Source of the DNA: an uncultured Lachnospiraceae bacterium
GTDB lineage: Bacteria > Bacillota > Clostridia > Lachnospirales > Lachnospiraceae
DNA length: 10,958 nucleotides
Direction: 5' to 3'
Assembly: GCA_947589175.1 (NCBI GenBank)
Contig: CANPZR010000061.1
Location: forward strand, 1-10,958
The first letter of the stretch is position 1. Each line of letters opens with the position of its first letter. The position numbers were made by a program, and so were the translations under genes. Below, in pieces: positions 1 through 6,009 of the stretch. The notes under the pieces were generated by a model. That model made no database searches. It had not been told where the DNA came from and worked only from the letters and a program-made list of their open reading frames with translations.

Positions 1-467
1 AATACTATCTGCACCGGAATTATCAGAAGGAGTACGACGTGAACGGGCTTCCTTTTCTGGACGCCCACTGCGACGAGAACGACCCGAACCAGAATCTCAT
101 GGTGTATGGGCACCACATGAAAAGCGGCCTGATGTTTGCTCATCTGATGGACTTCCAGACCGAGGATTTTTACAAAAAACACAAGATTATTTATTTTGAC
201 ACGCTGACCGAGGAGCGGGAGTACGAGGTGGTCGCGGCCTTTTATTCCCAGATTTTTAAAGAGGATCAGGACGTGTTCAAGTACTACAATTATCCGGGAC
301 CGCTGTCGGAGAAGCAGTTCAAGACCTATGTGAAAAATGTCAAAAAGCTGTCCCAGTACGACACCGGCATCACGCCGGAGTACGGCGACCAGCTCCTGAC
401 GCTGGTGACCTGCGCCTATCAGACGGAGGAGGGACGGTTCGTGGTAGTGGCGAGACGCAAGAAGTGA
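1..467 (+). CDS. srtB: Class B sortase, 3' part only (5' end outside the window)
   Basis: This is a membrane-associated cysteine transpeptidase that would attach proteins to the cell wall after cleaving a C-terminal sorting signal. The frame is open from base 3 with no start, so the gene begins upstream; the GTG at 39 is an internal Val codon. About 154 residues are visible. They include the catalytic His in the LMVYGHHM motif (first His, near base 111), the catalytic Cys in LVTCAY (TGC at 411-413) and the active-site Arg in EGRFVVVARR just after it. The spacing of these three residues, and the helix between His and Cys, fit class B rather than A or C. The protein ends shortly after the Arg, as usual for the family. 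The stop is 16 bases before the next start, so the two genes are probably co-transcribed. No sorting-signal substrate gene is in view, so its target is unknown. Confidence 0.9.
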   Translation, partial: YYLHRNYQKEYDVNGLPFLDAHCDENDPNQNLMVYGHHMKSGLMFAHLMDFQTEDFYKKHKIIYFDTLTEEREYEVVAAFYSQIFKEDQDVFKYYNYPGPLSEKQFKTYVKNVKKLSQYDTGITPEYGDQLLTLVTCAYQTEEGRFVVVARRKK

Positions 468-483
468 GGACAGGAGAAGGAAG

Positions 484-3228
484 GTGCTTATGGGAGACTG
501 GCAGAGCAGACAGTGGGCAAAGCTGACGCCTCACGGGGAAAAACAATTTGAAGCGGATGAAAAGGGAGGCTTTCCCATCATTCACATGGACGATGATTTT
601 TGCAGCATGCTGGGGTATGACCGGCAGGAGCTGACGATGCTGTGCCATGCCCGGATGTCCGAGTTAGTCTACTCGGAGGATTATGAGCAGTTCCGGGAGG
701 AGATGCTCCGGGGGCTGGAGCAGGACGGGACGTATACCGTCAGGTACCGGATGCGCCATCGCAGCGGAGAGATGCTCTGGATCTGGGAGAGCGGCGAGTG
801 GGAGCGGAACCTGCTGGGAAAGCGCACCGTGCGCAGTCTGGCAGTGGACACCAGCCAGGCGACGTCGTTCCGGCAGGACCGCGATATCATTTATGAGAAC
901 ATCCCGGGCGGCGTGCTGAAAATTCTCATCAGCAGCAGCAACTTCTATGTGATCGACGCCAACGAGCGCGGCCTGCGGATGTTTCAGACGACCAGGGAGG
1001 AGTATGTGGGAAGCTCCGGTATGTTCACCATACTGGAGGACAGAGAGGGCCTTAAGAACCACATCATCCAGAGGGCCAAAAACGGCGCCAATATCGACTA
1101 TGAGTTCCGCAGCCAGCAGGGCGTGGAGGGCGTCCGGTGGTTCCAGCTTTTGGGCCAGAAGTACGACGAGACGGAGGACGGATGCGAATACCTGTGTATT
1201 CTGATCGATATTACCGCAAGACATAAGACGATGCTGGATTTGGAGAGGGAGAAGCAGAGAAACCAGATTCTGGTGGGCATATCGGCCAGCTTCTGGTTCG
1301 ACTACAATTATCCGGAGAAAAAGCTGAACATCCAGGGCGGCTCCAAGAGGGGGCGCTTTATTCCCTGCGTTCCCAAGGGAGATATGGACATTATGGAGCT
1401 GCTCCGGAAGGACAACTTCCTGCATCCGCTGGATATTCCCAAGGCGGAGAAGATGCTGCAGGAAAGCGACCGGGTGCAGGCAGACCTTCGGTTCAAGTCC
1501 ATAAACCGCAATACCAGGGAGATTTCCTATCAGTGGTTCGAGGTGGAGGTGGGCAAGAGCTGGCGCGACGGAAAGCCGCTGCGCCTGCTCGGGAATATGC
1601 GCCACATCGAGGAGCGGGAGTGGGAGGAAAAGCGCCGGTACGATTTAAACCGCATCCTGCAGCTGCAGGCGGACAAATTATATGAGATGCTGCTGTGCAT
1701 CCAGACTGAGACAGGAGAGCTAAACGGGTATTTCACGGAAGAAAAACCCTTTCACGAGGAATTTCCCCAGGCCAGCTACGATGATTTTATGAGGATGGCG
1801 GCGGAGGAGTATGTGCACCCGGAGGACCGGGAGCTGTATGAGTCCGCTATGAACCTGCCGCACATGATTGAGATTCTGAAATACAGCAAAAATGAAGAAA
1901 TGCTGTTTGTGCGCACCCGGAAAAGGGGCGAGGAGTACCGCTACAAGTGCATCCGCTACAGCTATCTGGGCGACCGGACCGACTATATTCTGATCACGAC
2001 GCAGGATATGCACAAGCTGCATGAGCGTCAGATCATGGCGGAGGACGCCAACCGGAAGATCCTGGCACACGCGCTGAAGGAGGAGCAGACGACGATGGAG
2101 GTGCGCCAGAACTTTTCCAGAATGATTGCCAGGGAGCTGCGTTCCCCGCTTAAGGTCGTGCGCCAGATTCTCCGCCAGGAGAGCTGGACCGAGGAGGAAA
2201 AGAAGAAAACCCACCGGGCGCTCTCCTATATCAACCGCGTCATCGACAACGTGACCACGTATGACAGCGTGGACAAGGGCGAGGTCCGGATTGAGAGGAA
2301 GAAGTTCGCGCTGGACGAGATGCTCTGGGAGGTTTTCAATAGCTGGCAGGATCGCCTGAAGGGTTCTAAGATGGAGTTAGAGTATCATCTGGATCTGAAA
2401 TGGAGTGAGTATTACGGAGACGTCGGCAAGATTGCGCAGATCATGGACAACCTCATCAGTAATTGCCTGATTGCCACCGGAGGAGGCGGAAAAGTCATCG
2501 CCTGGGGCCGGGATATCGATCAGGGCGACGGGGAGAGCTGTCTTGTGTTGACGCTGGAAGATACGGGCGTAATGATAGAGGAGGGCTTTTTGGGCAGGCA
2601 TTTTCAGCTGTCCAGTCTGGAGGAGCAGACGGCGTGGGATATCGGGGAGGAGTATCTGGGCACCAGCTTTTCCCTGATCGTGGCGAGAAAGCTGGTAGAG
2701 ATTCTGGGCGGCGACATGAAGCTGTCCCGGAAAGGCACGGATATCAATGAGATCGAGATCCGGATTCCGCTGTTAAAATCCAGGAATCACCTGGCGGGAG
2801 CGGGGCATTCCGGGTCGGCGTTCCAGTGGAGCGGACCGGATTTCAGCGACTACTCGATTCTTGTGGTGGAGAATACCCGCCAGAGGGAAAAGCTGACGGC
2901 GCCGATGCTCCAGCTCAACGGAGCCAGGGTAGATATCGCCTACAGCGGCGGGGAGGCGCTGGCGCTGTGGAGCGGCTACCGGGAGGGAACCTTCGATCTG
3001 ATCCTGTTAGTAGGCAACCCTGCGGACATGGATTACCTGGAATTCGCGGAGGCGCTTCGGCGGCAGGAGAGGCCGGGAGAGGATGTGCCGATTTTTGTGT
3101 CCATAGAGGGAGGCGGCCAGGACACCGTGCAGGAGGGAATGAAAGTGGGAATCAACGCGTTCCTCAGCGTGCCCCTGGAGCTGAGGCGGCTGAAGATTCT
3201 GCTGGATATGTACAAAAAGGCCGTCTGA
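484..3228 (+). CDS. Multi-PAS hybrid histidine kinase-like protein with degenerate kinase and receiver (pseudokinase)
   Basis: A 914-residue soluble protein with no membrane segment or signal peptide. Approximate order: PAS at 25-125, PAS at 135-247 (ending ILIDITARHK), PAS-like at 262-378, PAS-like at 395-508, short coiled coil, HisKA-like 540-600, HATPase-like 605-765, receiver-like 788-912. The architecture is that of a cytoplasmic hybrid sensor kinase, but key residues are gone. The H-box reads MIARELRSPL, with Arg550 at the phospho-acceptor position. The N-box keeps DNLISN. The G1 box reads DTGVM (Met for the second Gly) and G2 reads GTSFS instead of GxGxG. In the receiver the acidic pair is Glu796-Asn797, the phospho-acceptor Asp is Val843 (GTA at 3010-3012) and the conserved Lys is Val896. 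Phosphotransfer is therefore unlikely; a scaffold or ligand-sensing role is inference. Start GTG 484 has AGGAG seven bases upstream; ATG 490 is an alternative. The first PAS seems to lack its N-terminal strands. Confidence 0.88.
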   Translation: MLMGDWQSRQWAKLTPHGEKQFEADEKGGFPIIHMDDDFCSMLGYDRQELTMLCHARMSELVYSEDYEQFREEMLRGLEQDGTYTVRYRMRHRSGEMLWIWESGEWERNLLGKRTVRSLAVDTSQATSFRQDRDIIYENIPGGVLKILISSSNFYVIDANERGLRMFQTTREEYVGSSGMFTILEDREGLKNHIIQRAKNGANIDYEFRSQQGVEGVRWFQLLGQKYDETEDGCEYLCILIDITARHKTMLDLEREKQRNQILVGISASFWFDYNYPEKKLNIQGGSKRGRFIPCVPKGDMDIMELLRKDNFLHPLDIPKAEKMLQESDRVQADLRFKSINRNTREISYQWFEVEVGKSWRDGKPLRLLGNMRHIEEREWEEKRRYDLNRILQLQADKLYEMLLCIQTETGELNGYFTEEKPFHEEFPQASYDDFMRMAAEEYVHPEDRELYESAMNLPHMIEILKYSKNEEMLFVRTRKRGEEYRYKCIRYSYLGDRTDYILITTQDMHKLHERQIMAEDANRKILAHALKEEQTTMEVRQNFSRMIARELRSPLKVVRQILRQESWTEEEKKKTHRALSYINRVIDNVTTYDSVDKGEVRIERKKFALDEMLWEVFNSWQDRLKGSKMELEYHLDLKWSEYYGDVGKIAQIMDNLISNCLIATGGGGKVIAWGRDIDQGDGESCLVLTLEDTGVMIEEGFLGRHFQLSSLEEQTAWDIGEEYLGTSFSLIVARKLVEILGGDMKLSRKGTDINEIEIRIPLLKSRNHLAGAGHSGSAFQWSGPDFSDYSILVVENTRQREKLTAPMLQLNGARVDIAYSGGEALALWSGYREGTFDLILLVGNPADMDYLEFAEALRRQERPGEDVPIFVSIEGGGQDTVQEGMKVGINAFLSVPLELRRLKILLDMYKKAV

Positions 3229-3298
3229 TTTTGTCATTTTGTCGGATGTGATGAAAAGCGGATTGAAAAGGCATGTCTTTTTGTCAGATATGACAAAA
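3229..3298. promoter_or_regulatory. TTTTGTC repeats and dyad upstream of the ammonium channel promoter
   Basis: TTTTGTC occurs at 3229-3235, 3237-3243 and 3279-3285, and inverted as GACAAAA at 3292-3298. The last pair forms a dyad with 8-base perfect arms, TTTTGTCA (3279-3286) and TGACAAAA (3291-3298), separated by GATA. A similar but imperfect dyad lies at 3237-3257. The perfect dyad ends 14 bases before the -35 hexamer, a usual place for an activator site. Its spacing does not fit the GlnR/TnrA box (TGTNA-N7-TNACA). The factor that binds it is unknown. It could also form a weak hairpin at the end of the upstream transcript, but no T-run follows. Confidence 0.5.
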
Positions 3299-3312
3299 TT
3301 GAAATCGGGCAC

Positions 3313-3340
3313 TTGACATTTTTCTTAGATGAAGTATAAT
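3313..3340 (+). promoter_or_regulatory. Consensus sigma-A promoter for the ammonium channel gene
   Basis: The -35 hexamer TTGACA (3313-3318) and the -10 hexamer TATAAT (3335-3340) are both perfect, with a 16-base spacer. Transcription would start near 3347. This leaves a leader of about 128 bases before the ATG at 3475, holding a terminator within its first 45 bases. A consensus promoter in front of an early terminator suggests constitutive initiation with control after initiation. Confidence 0.85.
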
Positions 3341-3348
3341 GGGTGTAT

Positions 3349-3367
3349 CGAAAGCAAAGGCGCTTCG
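3349..3367 (+). promoter_or_regulatory. Hexaloop leader hairpin, ANTAR-target-like, overlapping the terminator
   Basis: CGAAAGC pairs with GCTTCG (six base pairs, one bulged A) around the six-base loop AAAGGC. The loop has A at position 1 and G at position 4, the two positions conserved in RNA hairpins bound by ANTAR antiterminators. Its 3' strand (3362-3367) is also part of the terminator's 5' arm, so the two structures exclude each other. Known ANTAR targets have two such hairpins in tandem. No second one is visible and there is little room upstream if transcription starts near 3347. The assignment is therefore a hypothesis resting on loop identity, exclusivity and a nitrogen-related downstream gene. 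Confidence 0.35.
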
Positions 3368-3390
3368 CAGTTTACTGCGAGGCGCTTTTT
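3360..3390 (+). terminator. Intrinsic terminator inside the ammonium channel leader (attenuator)
   Basis: An 11-base-pair stem (3360-3370 with 3375-3385, one G-U pair) closes a TTTA loop and is followed by five T (3386-3390). The stem can extend by A-T pairs into the T-run. It lies about 13 bases after the predicted transcription start and well before the coding region, so it should stop most transcripts at about 45 bases unless prevented. The short RNA produced could also be a product in its own right. Confidence 0.78.
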
Positions 3391-3474
3391 CTGTTTCAGG
3401 AGACTGCCTACGGGCTTGCAGGAATCTATTCCGGGACGGAGTGCTTTCCGAATAAAATGATTGGAGGAATGTTT

Positions 3475-5262
3475 ATGACAGAGGAAATTATGACAGCATT
3501 AAACGATCAGGTATTCGGGGTCTGGTTTCTGATCGGAGCTGCGCTGGTGTTCTGGATGCAGGCCGGATTCGCCATGGTGGAGGCCGGATTCACGAGAGCG
3601 AAGAACACCGGTAACATCATTATGAAGAACCTGATGGATTTCTGTATCGGTACCGTGATGTTCATCCTCATCGGTTTCGGACTGCTGTTAGGAGAAGACC
3701 TGTTAGGATTTATCGGAAAGCCGGGATTTGACATTTTCACAAGCTATGCCAATTTCGACTGGTCCAATTTCGTGTTCAACCTGGTATTCTGCGCTACGAC
3801 GGCGACCATCGTCTCCGGCGCCATGGCAGAGAGAACGAAGTTCTTGTCCTATTGTATTTATTCCGCAGTGATCTCGGCGCTGATCTATCCGATCGAGGCG
3901 CACTGGATCTGGGGCGGCGGCTGGCTCTCCCAGCTCGGATTCCACGACTTTGCGGGATCCTGCGCCATCCACATGGTAGGCGGTATTTCCGCTCTGGTGG
4001 GCGCTAAGATATTAGGACCCCGTATCGGAAAGTTTACGAAGAATAAAGAGGGAAAGATTACAAAGGTCAACGCCTTCCCCGGCCACAACCTGACGATCGG
4101 CGCCTTGGGCGTGTTTATCCTGTGGCTGGGCTGGTATGGATTTAACGGCGCTGCCGCAACCAGCGTAGAGCAGTTGGGATCCATTTTCCTGACGACGACG
4201 GTCGCTCCGGCGGTGGCAACGGTCGTGTGCATGATCTTTACATGGCTCAAGTACGGCAAGCCGGATGTTTCCATGTGTCTGAACGCCTCTCTGGCAGGCC
4301 TTGTGGCCATCACGGCTCCCTGTGACGTCACAGACGCGTTCGGCTCGATCTGCATCGGCGCTGTCGCAGGCCTTTTGGTAGTATTCGGCGTATGGCTGTT
4401 GGACTACAAGCTCCGGGTAGACGATCCGGTGGGTGCTGTTGCGGTTCACATGATGAACGGTATCTGGGGTACGATTGCGACTGGTCTGTTCGCCACTCCG
4501 TCGGCTCCGGGCTACAGCCTGGCAGATTCCGCCGGAAACCAGCTGGCCGGATTGTTCTACGGCGGCGGCTTCAAGCTCCTGGGACTGCAGCTGTTGGGCG
4601 TTCTGTCCGTAGCAGCGTGGACCTTTGTGACAATCACGATCGTGTTCTTTATCATTAAGGCGCTCGTGGGACTGCGCGTTACCGAGGAGGAGGAGATCGT
4701 CGGACTGGACAGCATGGAGCACGGCCTGAAGTCCGCGTATGCCGGATTCCTCACGACGGTGGACGGCGTCAGCGGCATCAGCACCGATGGAATGGGCGCT
4801 GTCGTAAAGAGCATGGAATACGACAAGTCGGCGGCTCCAAAGGCTTCGGTCAACGACGCCGTGCCGGTACAGGTATTGCAGGGAGAGGGCAATGTGGCGT
4901 CCGACGTCCGGCTCTCCAAGGTATCGATTGTATGTAAGCAGAGCAAGTTTGAGGATCTGAAGGAGGCGCTGAACGCCATCGGCGTATCGGGCATCACCGT
5001 GACACAGGTTCTGGGATGCGGTACGCAGAAGGGAACCGCCGAGTATTACCGCGGCGTTCCGGTCGAGTTTACGCTGCTTCCGAAGATCAAGGTAGAAGTC
5101 ATTGTCAGCGCGGTTCCGGTAGCGAAGGTAGTCGAGGCAGCCAAGAGCGCCCTCTACACCGGACATATCGGAGACGGAAAGATCTTCGTTTACGATGTGG
5201 CGGAGGTCATCAAGGTCAGAACGGGCGAGACGGGTTACGACGCGCTGCAGGATGACAACTGA
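3475..5262 (+). CDS. amtB: Ammonium channel (Amt/MEP/Rh family) fused to a C-terminal PII (GlnK-like) domain
   Basis: A 595-residue membrane protein that conducts ammonium and carries its own PII regulator. Residues 1-400 form the channel, with multiple hydrophobic segments. The conserved Asp158 (GFHDFAGS) and the twin pore histidines His166 (AIHMVGG) and His325 (AVHMMNG) are present. A linker of about 75 residues leads to a PII domain at about 479-588 with QKG, YRG, LLPK, GDGKIFV and RTGE motifs. Arg526 matches the GlnK T-loop Arg (Arg47) that plugs the channel. The uridylylated Tyr51 of enteric PII is Val530, so GlnD-type modification is excluded. ATP and 2-oxoglutarate sensing probably remain. 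Free Amt proteins are about 400-450 residues and usually pair with a separate glnK. Start ATG 3475 has GGAGG seven bases upstream; the frame is open back to a GTG at 3343, but that lies in the leader. Control is likely through the promoter, repeats and attenuator upstream. Confidence 0.95.
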   Translation: MTEEIMTALNDQVFGVWFLIGAALVFWMQAGFAMVEAGFTRAKNTGNIIMKNLMDFCIGTVMFILIGFGLLLGEDLLGFIGKPGFDIFTSYANFDWSNFVFNLVFCATTATIVSGAMAERTKFLSYCIYSAVISALIYPIEAHWIWGGGWLSQLGFHDFAGSCAIHMVGGISALVGAKILGPRIGKFTKNKEGKITKVNAFPGHNLTIGALGVFILWLGWYGFNGAAATSVEQLGSIFLTTTVAPAVATVVCMIFTWLKYGKPDVSMCLNASLAGLVAITAPCDVTDAFGSICIGAVAGLLVVFGVWLLDYKLRVDDPVGAVAVHMMNGIWGTIATGLFATPSAPGYSLADSAGNQLAGLFYGGGFKLLGLQLLGVLSVAAWTFVTITIVFFIIKALVGLRVTEEEEIVGLDSMEHGLKSAYAGFLTTVDGVSGISTDGMGAVVKSMEYDKSAAPKASVNDAVPVQVLQGEGNVASDVRLSKVSIVCKQSKFEDLKEALNAIGVSGITVTQVLGCGTQKGTAEYYRGVPVEFTLLPKIKVEVIVSAVPVAKVVEAAKSALYTGHIGDGKIFVYDVAEVIKVRTGETGYDALQDDN

Positions 5263-5325
5263 TCATACGGGATTGGATCAAACATTTTGCGAAATATATA
5301 GCAGATTACATATAAAATTTTTTCC

Positions 5326-5359
5326 AGGAAAATCCGGGGCGCATGCTCCGGATTTTCTT
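5326..5359. terminator. Strong, probably bidirectional terminator after amtB
   Basis: Twelve pairs between 5329-5340 and 5345-5356 (one G-U) close the loop GCAT, and pairing extends to about 15 pairs at 5326-5359. The left arm begins AAAATCC and the right arm ends GGATTTTC, so both strands have a U-rich 3' side. It lies about 65 bases after the amtB stop. It should insulate the ammonium gene from the Rrf2 gene. Confidence 0.75.
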
Positions 5360-5377
5360 TACTTGCTTTTTGGGGCG
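5339..5377. repeat. 39-base direct repeat, copy 1
   Basis: Runs from GCGCATGCTCCGG to CTTTTTGGGGCG. It is identical to the copy at 5405-5443 except at one base (T at 5358, C in the other). This copy includes the right arm of the terminator hairpin and its tail. The period is 66 bases. It could be a local duplication or one unit of a dispersed repeat. Confidence 0.8.
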
Positions 5378-5404
5378 GATCCATTGCATTGGAGGCGGCG
5401 TTGC

Positions 5405-5443
5405 GCGCATGCTCCGGATTTTCCTTACTTGCTTTTTGGGGCG
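5405..5443. repeat. 39-base direct repeat, copy 2 (lacks the left hairpin arm)
   Basis: Second copy of the 39-base unit, with one mismatch. The left hairpin arm (AAAATCCGG) is missing before it, so it cannot form the same terminator alone. Its right arm could instead pair with the left arm upstream of copy 1. Its 3' part supplies the TTGCTT used as a candidate -35 for the Rrf2 gene; copy 1 has no matching -10. Confidence 0.8.
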
Positions 5444-5457
5444 TATTCATGTATCAT
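5429..5457 (+). promoter_or_regulatory. Candidate promoter of the Rrf2 regulator gene
   Basis: TTGCTT (5429-5434) and TATCAT (5452-5457) are separated by 17 bases, and each has a limited number of departures from consensus. The start would be near 5464, about 60 bases before the coding region. The site lies after the terminator, as expected for a new transcription unit. No clear operator for autoregulation was found. Confidence 0.5.
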
Positions 5458-5523
5458 GGTAAGTAGAGAAAATCGCAGGGCGTTTATTTGGTTTTATGTG
5501 GACAGACAGGAGGGAGAAGGGTC

Positions 5524-5958
5524 ATGAAGATTTCGACCAAGGGAAGATACGCGCTTCGCTTTATGCTGGAGCTGGCGCTCAACGATACGGAAAAGCCCGT
5601 GCGCATCCGGGACGTGGCGGAGCGGCAGGGGATATCGGACAAATATCTGGAGCAGATTATTTCCGTGCTGAATAAAGGCGGTTTTGTCCGAAGCATGCGG
5701 GGCCCTCAGGGGGGATATCTGCTGGCAAAGAGGCCGGAGGAGTACACCGTGGGGATGATTCTGCGGCTCACGGAGGGGAGCATGGCGCCGGTGGACTGTG
5801 TGGACGGCGCGGGGAAGAATTGTCCCAAGGCGGACGAGTGCGTGACCACGATTGTCTGGCAGAAGATCAACGATGCGGTGAACGGCGTGATCGACCACAT
5901 TACGCTGGCGGATTTGGTGGACTGGCAGCTTGTGAAGAACGGGGAGTACAATATTTGA
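5524..5958 (+). CDS. Rrf2-family transcriptional regulator (IscR-like, three cysteines)
   Basis: A 144-residue DNA-binding regulator of normal family length. The N-terminal winged helix-turn-helix is typical (MKISTKGRYALRFMLELA, then ISDKYLEQIISVLNKGGFVRS and the wing RGPQGGYLLAK). A C-terminal helix follows. Three cysteines, Cys92, Cys100 and Cys106 (C-x7-C-x5-C), sit where IscR and related proteins hold an iron-sulfur cluster, so it may sense Fe-S status, redox or nitric oxide. This is inferred, since IscR itself has C-x5-C-x5-C. No iscS/nifU or cysteine genes adjoin it; the next gene, 51 bases on, is a glycosidase. The start ATG has AGGAGG ten bases upstream. Targets cannot be named from the sequence; CymR-like cysteine control is the other possibility. 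Confidence 0.9.
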   Translation: MKISTKGRYALRFMLELALNDTEKPVRIRDVAERQGISDKYLEQIISVLNKGGFVRSMRGPQGGYLLAKRPEEYTVGMILRLTEGSMAPVDCVDGAGKNCPKADECVTTIVWQKINDAVNGVIDHITLADLVDWQLVKNGEYNI

Positions 5959-6009
5959 GGGAAGGATTAAAAAAACATATAAAAAAGAACTGGAGGTATG
6001 AGGGACGCT

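Noticed and set aside
39..467. GTG at 39 as the sortase start
   Set aside because: The frame is open upstream to the window edge with sortase-like sequence, and no ribosome binding site precedes it; it is an internal Val codon.
664..1605. 313-codon minus-strand frame opposite the kinase-like gene
   Set aside because: Overlaps PAS-coding sequence, has no ribosome binding site or recognisable domain.
3279..3298. GlnR/TnrA nitrogen box
   Set aside because: TGTCA and TGACA are separated by four bases, not the seven of TGTNA-N7-TNACA.
3343..3474. N-terminal extension of the ammonium channel from GTG 3343
   Set aside because: It overlaps the predicted transcription start, hairpin and terminator; ATG 3475 has a well-placed GGAGG and gives the normal Amt N-terminus.
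4012..5166. 384-codon open frame on the minus strand opposite amtB
   Set aside because: It is a shadow of the well-supported Amt-PII gene; its translation has no recognisable domain and is rich in His, Gln and Arg, as expected from antisense of G+C-rich codons.
5339..5443. CRISPR array
   Set aside because: Only two repeat copies with one 27-base spacer, one copy forming a terminator; no cas genes.
5195..5527. Small open frames across the amtB-Rrf2 gap on both strands
   Set aside because: They run through the terminator and the 39-base repeat, which explains their repeated peptide; no start signals support them.
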